NCBI RefSeq assembly: GCF_026420865.1
Contig: NZ_JAPCWC010000032.1
Span: 1 to 35,767 of the forward strand
Direction: 5' to 3'
Length of the DNA: 35,767 nucleotides
Source: Novosphingobium clariflavum
GTDB lineage: Bacteria > Pseudomonadota > Alphaproteobacteria > Sphingomonadales > Sphingomonadaceae
Shown here: positions 1 through 7,168 of the stretch, in pieces
Layout of the letters: the number at the start of each line of letters is the position of its first letter
How positions within the stretch are numbered: position 1 is the first letter of the stretch
Notes under the pieces: generated by a model
Told to the model about the DNA's origin: nothing
The model's database searches: none
Seen by the model: only the letters and a program-made list of their open reading frames with translations
Made by a program: the position numbers and the translations under genes

Positions 1-2
1 GT

Positions 3-992
3 CACGTATTTCGCGGCCTGCATGATGCCGGAATTTTTGCGGACGAACGCACGTTCCGACTATTCGACGATGCCATCTACATGTTCCACATGCCTGCCTT
101 CTTCCTCATTTCGGGCCTTCTTTTCCGAACAAGGGAATGGTCATCATTTGCCAGTAGATCGGCGTGGAATATCGTCCTGCCGTACTTCCTTTGGGGCGCG
201 GTGGTTATTTCACTGCAAATCGCGCTCAGTTCAGCCGCAAATGCCGATGCCACATGGGGCAACCTGTTGTGGCTTCCGATAAAGCCTTACTCGATCTTCT
301 GGTTCTTATATGCGCTCCTATTGATCCAAATTGTCGCGCAACTGGTTCTGCCATATAAGCATGGCGCATGGCTGCTGCTGGGTTTCGGCGTCGTAGCGGC
401 CCTCGCGGAGCAAAGCGTTCTGCCGAAGGGTCTTGGTGCTTTAAATTCTGCAAGTACCTTCCTTGTGTACTTCGCCATCGGGCACATCCTCAGCAAGGCA
501 GCGAAAACGAATCAAGGAAGTGCTTGGGGCGCAACCGCTTCGCTTATCGCTTTTGTGTGCATCGATCTCACAGCTATAGCTCTGGAAGTGCCGGTGGAAG
601 GGCTGGCAGGTCGCTGCATCGGCCTGGTTCTTGCCATGTTGTTCGTGGGAATATTCATCTTCACCCCACAACTGCGAGCCTGGAGAGCTTTCCGTAAAAT
701 CGGCGAAGATACGATTGCCATTTACTGCTTGCACACGATCTTCACGGCCGGCACGCGCGTAGTGCTGGTCAAGGCCGGAGTATCGTCACTTCCATTGCAC
801 GTAATGGCAGCCTTTGCGGCCGGATTGATTGGACCATTGGTCGCTTTCGAAATCGCTCGACGAATGGGTATCACGAAATACCTTGGATTTGGCGCGACGC
901 CGGTGGCGCGAAAATCTGGCGAAACTACCACTTCGACCATCGTAGAGCCTGCAGTCGTTACAAGTCCGTCCTCGCAGATCGGTGGCGATTGA
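3..992 (+). CDS. Acyltransferase family 3 membrane protein (5' partial)
   Basis: The frame is open to the left edge, so the true start lies outside the window. The first residues read HVFRGLHDAGIF, followed by a region ending IYMFHMPAFFLISG. This is the typical N-terminal signature of acyltransferase-3 (OafA/NodX-type) O-acyltransferases, integral membrane enzymes that acetylate or acylate surface sugars. About eight to nine hydrophobic segments follow, then a hydrophilic Thr/Ser-rich tail of about 40 residues. The base composition is visibly less GC-rich than the tail genes downstream, which suggests separate acquisition. It sits about 100 bp upstream of the baseplate operon on the same strand, the position of a phage cargo (lysogenic conversion) gene. 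Modifying host O-antigen to exclude related phages is a known role for prophage acyltransferases, but the substrate here is not visible. The family call is firm; the conversion role is inference. Confidence 0.85.
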   Translation, partial: HVFRGLHDAGIFADERTFRLFDDAIYMFHMPAFFLISGLLFRTREWSSFASRSAWNIVLPYFLWGAVVISLQIALSSAANADATWGNLLWLPIKPYSIFWFLYALLLIQIVAQLVLPYKHGAWLLLGFGVVAALAEQSVLPKGLGALNSASTFLVYFAIGHILSKAAKTNQGSAWGATASLIAFVCIDLTAIALEVPVEGLAGRCIGLVLAMLFVGIFIFTPQLRAWRAFRKIGEDTIAIYCLHTIFTAGTRVVLVKAGVSSLPLHVMAAFAAGLIGPLVAFEIARRMGITKYLGFGATPVARKSGETTTSTIVEPAVVTSPSSQIGGD

Positions 993-1026
993 CCTCACAT
1001 CGAATGAAGAGTTGAAATCTCAGCCC

Positions 1027-1054
1027 GCATTTGGACAGCGCCCCCACCAAATGC
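1027..1054. promoter_or_regulatory. Dyad upstream of the late tail operon (candidate Ogr site or hairpin)
   Basis: Perfect inverted repeat GCATTTGG - 12 nt - CCAAATGC lying between the acyltransferase stop and the gpV start. P2-type Ogr/Delta late activators are known to bind a dyad with a 12-nt spacer (TGT-N12-ACA) centred near -55, and an Ogr homologue is encoded at 10183-10488. The spacer length matches, but the innermost triplets here are TGG/CCA. The same sequence could be a stem-loop that ends acyltransferase transcription, although no T-tract follows. The repeat is seen; both functions are inferred. Confidence 0.5.
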
Positions 1055-1081
1055 AGCCCCGCGAAACCCGCTGAACCTCTT

Positions 1082-1100
1082 GCCATGGTCTCACCATGGC
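1082..1100. promoter_or_regulatory. Inverted repeat covering the gpV start codon
   Basis: GCCATGGT-CTC-ACCATGGC, perfect 8-bp arms around a 3-nt spacer, with the gpV ATG at 1096 inside the right arm. No Shine-Dalgarno sequence precedes that ATG. In RNA it could fold over the start codon and limit translation; as DNA it could be an operator. A chance palindrome in GC-rich DNA cannot be excluded. Confidence 0.4.
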
Positions 1101-1653
1101 GAATTCCGCAGACCTTGAACGCCGATCGGGCGAACTCCTTCAGGACGGTGTCGTGGCCTCCGTGGACTACGAGGCCGCGACCTGCACCATTGAACTGGGC
1201 GACCTTGTCACTGGCGATCTGCCGTGGTTCGCCCCGCGCGCCGGCGGCGTCACCGTCTGGTCGCCGCCTGTCCCCGGCGAGCAATGCACGGTCCTGTGCC
1301 CCGAAGGCGATATCGACAATGGCCGGGTGCTGCTTGGCCTCTGGTCCGATGCGAACCCGCCGCCCTCTTCCGATCCTGACCTTGTCGTAATCGCGTTCCC
1401 CGATGGCGCGAGGATGGGCTATCACCACGGTGCCCATGCGCTGGCCGTCACGCTCCCCGGCGGCGGCACCGCGACGATCGACGCGCCCGGCGGCACCGTC
1501 TGGAATGGGCCAGTCACCTTCAACGACGATGTTACCGTCAACGCCAAGGTCACGGCATCCGAAGATGTTGTCGGCGGCGGCATCAGCCTCAAGAGCCACA
1601 AGCATTCCGCCGTAGCTGCCGGCACCGCGCAGAGCGGAGCGCCCGTGCCATGA
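1096..1653 (+). CDS. Phage baseplate assembly protein V (tail spike)
   Basis: This is the trimeric membrane-piercing spike at the tip of P2-like contractile tails. The protein has 185 residues, close to P2 gpV. The N-terminal half is the gp5/VgrG-like OB-fold region: the run TIELGDLVTGDLPWFAPRAG around residues 31-50, then a PVPGEQ motif. The C-terminal part is a glycine- and threonine-rich beta-helix stretch ending in SHKH (HxH at about 168-170), the kind of apex motif that binds iron in the P2 spike. An in-frame stop lies at 1072-1074, so 1096 is the first available ATG, but it has no clear ribosome binding site and sits inside an inverted repeat. Its stop overlaps the next start (ATGA), as expected for translational coupling to W. 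Confidence 0.92.
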   Translation: MANSADLERRSGELLQDGVVASVDYEAATCTIELGDLVTGDLPWFAPRAGGVTVWSPPVPGEQCTVLCPEGDIDNGRVLLGLWSDANPPPSSDPDLVVIAFPDGARMGYHHGAHALAVTLPGGGTATIDAPGGTVWNGPVTFNDDVTVNAKVTASEDVVGGGISLKSHKHSAVAAGTAQSGAPVP

Positions 1654-1988
1654 CCGGCATGTCCCGCACCAGTGGCGAAGCGCTGGACGATGACCTGCCG
1701 CAGTCGGTTGGCGACATTCTCGGCACGCCGATCGGCTCCCGAGTTGGCCTGCGCGACTATGGCTCGCTGATCCCCGAACTGGTCGACCTGCCCATGACGC
1801 GGTCCAACATCCTGCGGATCTACGCGGCCTCGGCCGTGGCCCTGTCCCGCTGGGAAGATCGCCTGCAGCTGCAGAAGGTCAGCCTTGCCGCCGGCGCCGA
1901 AGCCGGTTCGGCCATCCTGACGCTCGACGGCGTGCGTACCGACACCGGCGCCGCCAACTCCCGCACCCGCCTCGTCCTGCCCCTCTAG
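1650..1988 (+). CDS. Baseplate wedge protein W (GPW/gp25 family)
   Basis: A 112-residue protein of the gp25-like family, which forms the baseplate wedge and nucleates sheath assembly in contractile tails. The diagnostic block is QSVGDILGTPIGSRVGLRDYGS around residues 18-39, followed by ELVDLPM and a conserved ALSRWEDRL. It overlaps the gpV stop codon by four bases. In P2 this gene is followed by J, I and the tail-fibre genes. Here the sheath gene starts only 23 bp downstream, so the rest of the baseplate set must be elsewhere, probably left of the window. Confidence 0.9.
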   Translation: MTGMSRTSGEALDDDLPQSVGDILGTPIGSRVGLRDYGSLIPELVDLPMTRSNILRIYAASAVALSRWEDRLQLQKVSLAAGAEAGSAILTLDGVRTDTGAANSRTRLVLPL

Positions 1989-2011
1989 CCTCAACCTCTC
2001 AGGAGCCCGCA

Positions 2012-3184
2012 ATGGCCTTCAAACACGGCATCACCATTACCGAGATCAGCGACGGCGCCCGCACGCTGACCGCCGTTTCCACTTCCATCATCGGCCTTGT
2101 CGCCACCGCCGAGGATGCGGACGCCGCCACCTTCCCCCTCGATCGCCCGGCGCTGATCACCGATATCGAAACCGCGATCGGCAAGGCCGGCACGGACGGC
2201 ACACTGGCCAAGGCCCTGCGCGCCATTGCCGACCAGACCCGGCCGGTGCTGGTCGTAGTCCGCGTGGCCGAAGGGGACGACGCGGCCGAGACCGCCAGCA
2301 ACGTGATCGGCACCACCACCGCCGATGGCCAGAAGACCGGCATGCAAGCCCTGCTGGCCGCGCAGGCGCAGCTGGGCGTCAAGCCGAAGATCCTCGGCAC
2401 GCCCGGCCTTGAGACGCAGGCCGTCACCACCGCGCTTGCCGTCGTGGCCAAGAAGCTGCGCGGGTTCGCCTATGCCCGCGCGCTGGGCGAGACTGTGGTG
2501 GAGGCCACCGCCTACCGCGCGAACTTCAGCGCCCGCGAACTCATGCTGCTGATGCCGGACTTCCTCGCCTGGGACACGGACACCAGCGCCAACGTCACTA
2601 GCTATGCCGCCGCCCGCGCCATGGGCCTGCGCGCCCTGATCGACACCCAGACCGGCCCGCACAAGACGCTGTCGAACGTCGCCGTTGAAGGCGTGGTCGG
2701 GATCACCAAGGACATTCACTGGGATATCGAAGACCAGTCGAGCGAGGCGGGCGTGCTGAACGCCTCGCAAGTCACCGCCCTGATCCGCACCGACAGCGGC
2801 TATCGCTTCTGGGGCAACCGCACCGCCGCCGAGGCGGAAAGCCAGTTCGTCTTCGAAAGCACCACGCGCGTTGCGCAGCTGATCGCCGAAACCATCGTCG
2901 CCGGCATGCTCTGGGCCATCGACAAGCCGCTGACGCCGGCGCTGGCCAAGGACATCATCGAAACGGTGAACGGCTTCGGCCGCCAGCTGAAAACGCAGGG
3001 CATCCTGCTGGGCTTCAACGCCTGGTACGACGAGGCGAACAACAGCACCGACAGCCTCAAGGCCGGCAAGCTGCGGATCGACTACGATTACACCGTGCCG
3101 CCGCCGCTCGAAGACCTCGGCTTCAACCAGCGCATCACGGACAGCTACTTCGCCGATTTCTCGGCCCAGCTGACCGAGGCCTGA
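2012..3184 (+). CDS. Major tail sheath protein FI
   Basis: The contractile outer sheath subunit, 390 residues, about the length of P2 FI (near 396). The N-terminus FKHGITITEISDGARTL is the usual start of P2-type sheaths, followed by STSIIGLVATAEDAD. The C-terminal domain carries the conserved LGFNQRITDSYFADF region. A good ribosome binding site (AGGAG) lies 8 bases before the ATG. Many copies polymerise around the tube (FII, next gene) and contract on infection. Sheath-like proteins also occur in tailocins, but the integrase, repressor and replication genes nearby favour a phage. Confidence 0.95.
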   Translation: MAFKHGITITEISDGARTLTAVSTSIIGLVATAEDADAATFPLDRPALITDIETAIGKAGTDGTLAKALRAIADQTRPVLVVVRVAEGDDAAETASNVIGTTTADGQKTGMQALLAAQAQLGVKPKILGTPGLETQAVTTALAVVAKKLRGFAYARALGETVVEATAYRANFSARELMLLMPDFLAWDTDTSANVTSYAAARAMGLRALIDTQTGPHKTLSNVAVEGVVGITKDIHWDIEDQSSEAGVLNASQVTALIRTDSGYRFWGNRTAAEAESQFVFESTTRVAQLIAETIVAGMLWAIDKPLTPALAKDIIETVNGFGRQLKTQGILLGFNAWYDEANNSTDSLKAGKLRIDYDYTVPPPLEDLGFNQRITDSYFADFSAQLTEA

Positions 3185-3233
3185 TCCCCGGCCGCCACCA
3201 CCCTTTCCCGCCTCTCGATCACAGGAGCCCGCC

Positions 3234-3740
3234 ATGGGTATGCCCCGCGTCCTCAAGGACAAGATGCTGTTTAACGAAGGCCTCGCCTACCTTGGCGAGT
3301 GCAAGTCGCTCACCCTGCCCGTTCTCACCCGCAAGATGGAGGACTGGAAGGTCGGCGGTGGCACGCTGAAAATGGACATGGGCCAGGAAGCCATGTCGAT
3401 GACCCACACTTACGGCGGCCCCATGCGCGATATCCTGCGCCAGTACGGCGTCACCACGGTGGACGGCACTTATCTGCGCTTCGCCGGCAACTACCAGCAG
3501 GAAGACACCGCCAGCCTGGACACGATCGAGGTGATCGTGCGCGGCCGCCATTCGGAAATCGACATGGGCGATGCCGAGGATGGCGAAGCGGGCGAATTCA
3601 AGGTCGTGACCGAGGTCGCCTACTACAAGCTGGTCTGGAACGGCCGGACCGAACTGGAGATCGACCCGCTCAACATGATCTTCGTGGTCGACGGCGTGGA
3701 CCTCATGGCCGCGCGCCGCGCCGCCCTCGGCCTCTTCTGA
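3234..3740 (+). CDS. Major tail tube protein FII
   Basis: The inner tube subunit, 168 residues, matching the P2 FII family in length and order after the sheath. The start MGMPRVLKDKMLFNEG and the later HTYGGPMRDILRQYG and DGTYLRFAGNYQQED stretches are typical. A strong AGGAG site precedes the ATG by 8 bases. It is separated from the sheath gene by 49 bp and very likely shares its transcript. Tube rings stack over the tape measure (4269-6743), which sets tail length. Confidence 0.94.
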   Translation: MGMPRVLKDKMLFNEGLAYLGECKSLTLPVLTRKMEDWKVGGGTLKMDMGQEAMSMTHTYGGPMRDILRQYGVTTVDGTYLRFAGNYQQEDTASLDTIEVIVRGRHSEIDMGDAEDGEAGEFKVVTEVAYYKLVWNGRTELEIDPLNMIFVVDGVDLMAARRAALGLF

Positions 3741-3802
3741 TCCCTCTGGCCCGGCCGTGCGCCGGGCCGCCCTTCCCTTTCCCCTGACCACTGGAGATTC
3801 CA

Positions 3803-4129
3803 ATGACCAAGACCAACCCCGCTCCCGCGCCGGCCGCGCCCGTGTTCCGCACCGTCACCCTCGACACGCCGATCGTGCGCCCCACTGGCGACGTTGCCAC
3901 CATCCAGCTGCGCAAGCCCCGCTCGGGCGAACTGCGCAGCCTCTCGCTGGTCGATCTCGGGCAGCTGAAGGTGGACGCGCTGATCAAGCTGATCCCGCGT
4001 ATCTCCGTGCCCACCCTGTCCGAGCCCGAAGTCGCGAACATGGAAACGGCGGACCTGCTCGCCTGCGGTGCGGAGATCGGCGGTTTTTTGCTGCAGAAGT
4101 CGCAGCGCACGGATGCCCTCGATCGGTAG
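3803..4129 (+). CDS. Tail assembly chaperone gpE
   Basis: A 108-residue protein of the P2 gpE / Mu gp41-like tail assembly family. It begins with an Ala/Pro-rich leader and then the conserved TLDTPIVRPTGDVATIQLRKP and RSGELRSLSLVDL elements. It lies between the tube and tape measure genes, where tail chaperones always lie. A GGAG ribosome binding site precedes the ATG at good distance. Near its 3' end, at 4084-4090, there is an in-register -1 slippery heptamer. Slipping there reads into E' (ending 4269) and gives a fusion of about 155 residues. As in P2, the short and long products would together chaperone the tape measure. Confidence 0.88.
   Translation: MTKTNPAPAPAAPVFRTVTLDTPIVRPTGDVATIQLRKPRSGELRSLSLVDLGQLKVDALIKLIPRISVPTLSEPEVANMETADLLACGAEIGGFLLQKSQRTDALDR
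4084..4090 (+). other. -1 ribosomal slippery site T TTT TTG (gpE to gpE')
   Basis: In the gpE reading frame the codons run GGC GGT TTT TTG, so bases 4084-4090 are T-TTT-TTG, a perfect X-XXY-YYZ heptamer and the sequence used in P2 gene E. A -1 shift continues as GCT GCA GAA and stays open through E' to the stop at 4267-4269. E' is in frame 1 and E in frame 2, exactly the -1 relation required. Site and frames are seen; actual slippage is inferred from the family. Confidence 0.85.
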
Positions 4130-4137
4130 ACGACGCG

Positions 4138-4269
4138 ATGGCGGACATAGCAGTCATCTTCCACTGGCCGCCCGCCTCCATGGACGAAATGGACCTGTCC
4201 GAACTCATGGGCTGGCGCGCCAGGGCCGCCCGCCGATCCCAACCTGCTGAGACACCCGGAAAGCGATAA
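4138..4269 (+). CDS. gpE' / GpE-family segment of the frameshifted tail chaperone
   Basis: A 43-residue segment, MADIAVIFHWPP followed by MDLSELMGWRARAARRS, which is the compact GpE family (P2 E') found in P2-like tails. It is mainly expected as the C-terminal part of an E-E' fusion made by -1 frameshifting at 4084-4090, because the frame is open continuously from that site. The ATG at 4138 could allow separate translation but no clear ribosome binding site precedes it. Its stop overlaps the tape measure start (TAATG), so tape measure translation is probably coupled to frameshifted ribosomes. Confidence 0.88.
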   Translation: MADIAVIFHWPPASMDEMDLSELMGWRARAARRSQPAETPGKR

Positions 4270-6743
4270 TGGCGGACAAGAACCTTCGGCTGCAGGTCAT
4301 CCTTGAGGGGCTGGACCGGATCACCACGCCCCTCAAGTCCATCACCGGCGCGTCGTCCGCCGCGCGCCGGGATCTTGCCAGGACGGGCGAGGAACTGCAG
4401 CGGCTCGATGCCCTGCAAAAGCAGGTCGGCAGCTACAAGGCCAAGGAATCGCGCTTCGGCGACGATACCCGCGCCTACCAGCAGGCAACCCAGCGCATGG
4501 CCGAACTGCGCACCCAGCTGCAGGCGACCGAAAACCCGACGAAAAAGCTGAGCAAGGAATTTGCGCAGGCCGAACGGCAGGCCGCAGCGCTGGCCGCCAA
4601 GCTGGATGCCGGCGGCGCCGAACTGCAGCAGCTGGCCTCGAAACTGTCGGCCGCCGGCATCGACGTGGCCCAGCTGGCCAGCCATGAAAGCCGCCTGGCC
4701 GACAAGACGGCCGAGGCGAACCGCGCCCTGCGCCAGCAGACCGCCCAGCTGGACAAGGTCAATCAGGCGAAGCGCAATTCGGACAAGCTGAACGAAGTGA
4801 GCGCGAAGGCCTCTGGCGCTGGCCTCGGCATGGTCGCCGCCGGCGCCGCGATGGGCGTGCCCGTGGTCAACGCCGCCAAACAGGCCATGAGCCTCGAAAG
4901 CGCCATGGCGGACGTCTCCAAGGTCACCAACATGACCGGGCCGCAGATTGCCCAGATGTCTGACGATTTCCTCGACATGAGCGAGAAGATCCCGATGGCC
5001 GCCAGCGAACTGGCCACCATCGCCGCTGCCGCCGGCGCCGCCGGTGTCGGCATGGACAAGTTCGGCAATGCCCTGCCAGACCAGCGCAAGCAGCTGGAAG
5101 AGTTCACCAACGACGCGGCCGAAATGGGCGTGGCCTTCGACATGACGGCCGACGTCGCCGGCGAGACGATGGCAAAGTGGCGCACCGCGTTCGAACTGCC
5201 CCAGGAGGGCGTCCGCTCGCTGGGCGACAAGGTCAACGCGCTCACCAATACCTTTGGCGGCAAGGCGGCCAACGTCACCGATATCATCACCCGCATCGGC
5301 CCGCTGGGCAAAGTGGCCGGCCTTGCCGCGCCGCAGATCGCCGCACTGGGCTCCACGCTCGATTCCATCGGCGTGCCCAGCGAGGTTGCCGCCACCGGCA
5401 TCAAGAACACGATGCTGGCGCTGACCAAGGGCGAAGCGGCGACCAAGAGCCAGCAGAAGGCTTTCGAAGCACTGGGGCTTCAGGCGACCGACGTCGGCAA
5501 GCGCATGCAGAAGGATGCCGCCGGCGCGATCGTCGATGTGATGGAACGGATCGGCAAGCTGAGCCCGGATCAGCAGTCCGGGATCCTCACCCAGCTGTTC
5601 GGCTCGGAAAGCGTCGCCGCCATCGCCCCGATGCTCACCAACCTTGATGGCCTGCGCCAGCGCCTCGCGCTGGTCGGCGATGCCAGCAAGACCGCCGGTT
5701 CCATGCATGGCGAGTTCCTCAACCGCATCGCCACCACCGAGGGCGCAACCGGACTGGCGGCCAACGCCGTCAATGGGCTGAACATCAAGTTGGGGCAGGC
5801 TCTCCTGCCCACTGTCGTGGCTATCTCCCGGAAGGTGTCCGCCGCCGCCGGCGCCGTGCGTGGCTGGGCACAGCAGTATCCCACGGTTGCCAAGGGCATC
5901 ATGCTGTTTCTCGGCGTGGGCTCGGGCTTGCTCATTGTGCTGGGCGGCCTTGCCCTGGCATTTGCAGCGGTCACCGCCGCCGCCGCGCCGCTGGCCACAT
6001 TGATGGGCATTACGGTGGGCGTTCTGCTGGGGTGGGTCGTCGCGATCGTGGCCGCCATCGCCGCCGTCGCGGCAGCTGCGTATCTTATCTATTCGAACTG
6101 GGACGCCATCGCCGCATGGTTCGGCAGTCTGTGGGAAGGCATCAAGAACGCCGTCAGCAGCGTCTTTTCCTTCTTGGTAGAGGCCTTCCTAAACTTCACG
6201 CCCCTCGGCCTGCTGATGCAGGCCTTCGCGCCGGCCCTCGGCTACCTGCGCTCGCTCAACTTCACCGAGATCGGCCGGAACCTGATCCAAGGCCTGATCA
6301 ATGGCGTCACCGGCATGCTGGGCGCGCTCAAGAACACGATCGTCAGCACGGCAAGCGCGGTGTCGGACTGGTTCAAATCGAAGCTGGGCATTCACTCGCC
6401 CTCGCGCGTGTTCGCGGATCTGGGCGGCTTCGTCATGGCCGGGCTCGATCAGGGCCTTGCGAACAACACCGGCGGGCCGCTGCGGCGCATCACTGACCTG
6501 TCGGGCCAGATGACGCAGGCCCTTGCCGTCGGCGCCGGCGGCGTTGCCCTCGCAGCGGCGAGCCCCGCCGCCGCCCAAGGCGCTGGATCCGGCGGCGCCA
6601 TGCCCGCGCAGGTCAACCACTACACCATCAAGATCGAAGTCACCGGCGGCGCGCCGGCGCAGGATATTGCCGATCAGGTCCGCAAGGCGATCGAGGATAT
6701 CGAGCGCGAGAAGCGCGGGCGCGGCTTCGGTGACGACGAATAA
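4269..6743 (+). CDS. Tail tape measure protein T
   Basis: The tail-length ruler, 824 residues, nearly the size of P2 T (815), so a tail of similar length is expected. Residues 1-175 are rich in Gln, Ala, Lys and Glu with heptad-like spacing (coiled coil). The following 180-370 region has the TP901-type tape measure core (ESAMADVSKVTNMTG, MAASELATIAAAAG). A strongly hydrophobic stretch at about 544-612 could insert into the host membrane during DNA entry. The segment KSKLGIHSPSRVFADLGGF near 705-723 is a motif common to many tape measures. It starts inside the E' stop codon. Confidence 0.94.
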   Translation: MADKNLRLQVILEGLDRITTPLKSITGASSAARRDLARTGEELQRLDALQKQVGSYKAKESRFGDDTRAYQQATQRMAELRTQLQATENPTKKLSKEFAQAERQAAALAAKLDAGGAELQQLASKLSAAGIDVAQLASHESRLADKTAEANRALRQQTAQLDKVNQAKRNSDKLNEVSAKASGAGLGMVAAGAAMGVPVVNAAKQAMSLESAMADVSKVTNMTGPQIAQMSDDFLDMSEKIPMAASELATIAAAAGAAGVGMDKFGNALPDQRKQLEEFTNDAAEMGVAFDMTADVAGETMAKWRTAFELPQEGVRSLGDKVNALTNTFGGKAANVTDIITRIGPLGKVAGLAAPQIAALGSTLDSIGVPSEVAATGIKNTMLALTKGEAATKSQQKAFEALGLQATDVGKRMQKDAAGAIVDVMERIGKLSPDQQSGILTQLFGSESVAAIAPMLTNLDGLRQRLALVGDASKTAGSMHGEFLNRIATTEGATGLAANAVNGLNIKLGQALLPTVVAISRKVSAAAGAVRGWAQQYPTVAKGIMLFLGVGSGLLIVLGGLALAFAAVTAAAAPLATLMGITVGVLLGWVVAIVAAIAAVAAAAYLIYSNWDAIAAWFGSLWEGIKNAVSSVFSFLVEAFLNFTPLGLLMQAFAPALGYLRSLNFTEIGRNLIQGLINGVTGMLGALKNTIVSTASAVSDWFKSKLGIHSPSRVFADLGGFVMAGLDQGLANNTGGPLRRITDLSGQMTQALAVGAGGVALAAASPAAAQGAGSGGAMPAQVNHYTIKIEVTGGAPAQDIADQVRKAIEDIEREKRGRGFGDDE

Positions 6744-6754
6744 GGATCGCCATC

Positions 6755-7168
6755 ATGCACCTGATCGCCCTCGGCATGTTCCTGTTCGAGATCGGCACGC
6801 TCGCCCACGACGAACTCCAGCGCAAGACGGACTGGCGCCACGCCCGCGCCGGCCGCATCGGCGCGCGCGACGCCACGCAGTTCATCGGCCCCGGAGACGA
6901 AACCGTCAGCATGTCGGGATCAGTCTATGCCGAGATCGCGGACGGCCGCGTCTCGCTGGACGATCTGCGCACCATGGGCAACGCCGGTGATGCGCTGCCA
7001 CTGGTCAGCGGCAACGGCACCGTGTTCGGCAACTACGTCATCACCGCGCTGGACGAGCGCCACGCGGCCTTCCTGCCCGATGGCACGCCGCTGCGCATCG
7101 ACTTCGCGATTGACCTCCTGCGCGTGGACGATCCGGCCGATGCCAAGAACACGGATGCCTCTGCATGA
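6755..7168 (+). CDS. Tail completion protein U (GpU family)
   Basis: A 137-residue P2 GpU-family protein, a tail completion/terminator protein in P2-type tails. Recognisable elements are the hydrophobic start HLIALGMFLFEIGTLAHDEL, a WRHARAGRIGARDATQFIGPG block, and the late GNYVITALDERHAAFLPDG and DFAIDLLRVDD segments. A GGA-rich ribosome binding site lies before the ATG. Its stop overlaps the gpD start by four bases, leaving no room for the small LysM protein X found next to U and D in P2. Confidence 0.93.
   Translation: MHLIALGMFLFEIGTLAHDELQRKTDWRHARAGRIGARDATQFIGPGDETVSMSGSVYAEIADGRVSLDDLRTMGNAGDALPLVSGNGTVFGNYVITALDERHAAFLPDGTPLRIDFAIDLLRVDDPADAKNTDASA

Noticed and set aside
1991..3262. 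Long minus-strand open frame opposite the sheath gene
   Set aside because: Composition shadow of the sheath gene: Gly/Arg/His-rich with no known domain.
3757..4137. Plus-strand open frame upstream of E' as an independent gene
   Set aside because: It overlaps gpE entirely; only the part after the slippery site is expected to be translated, by frameshifting.
3984..5708. Long minus-strand open frame opposite the tape measure gene
   Set aside because: Low-complexity shadow of the real tape measure coding strand; no start signal or family likeness.
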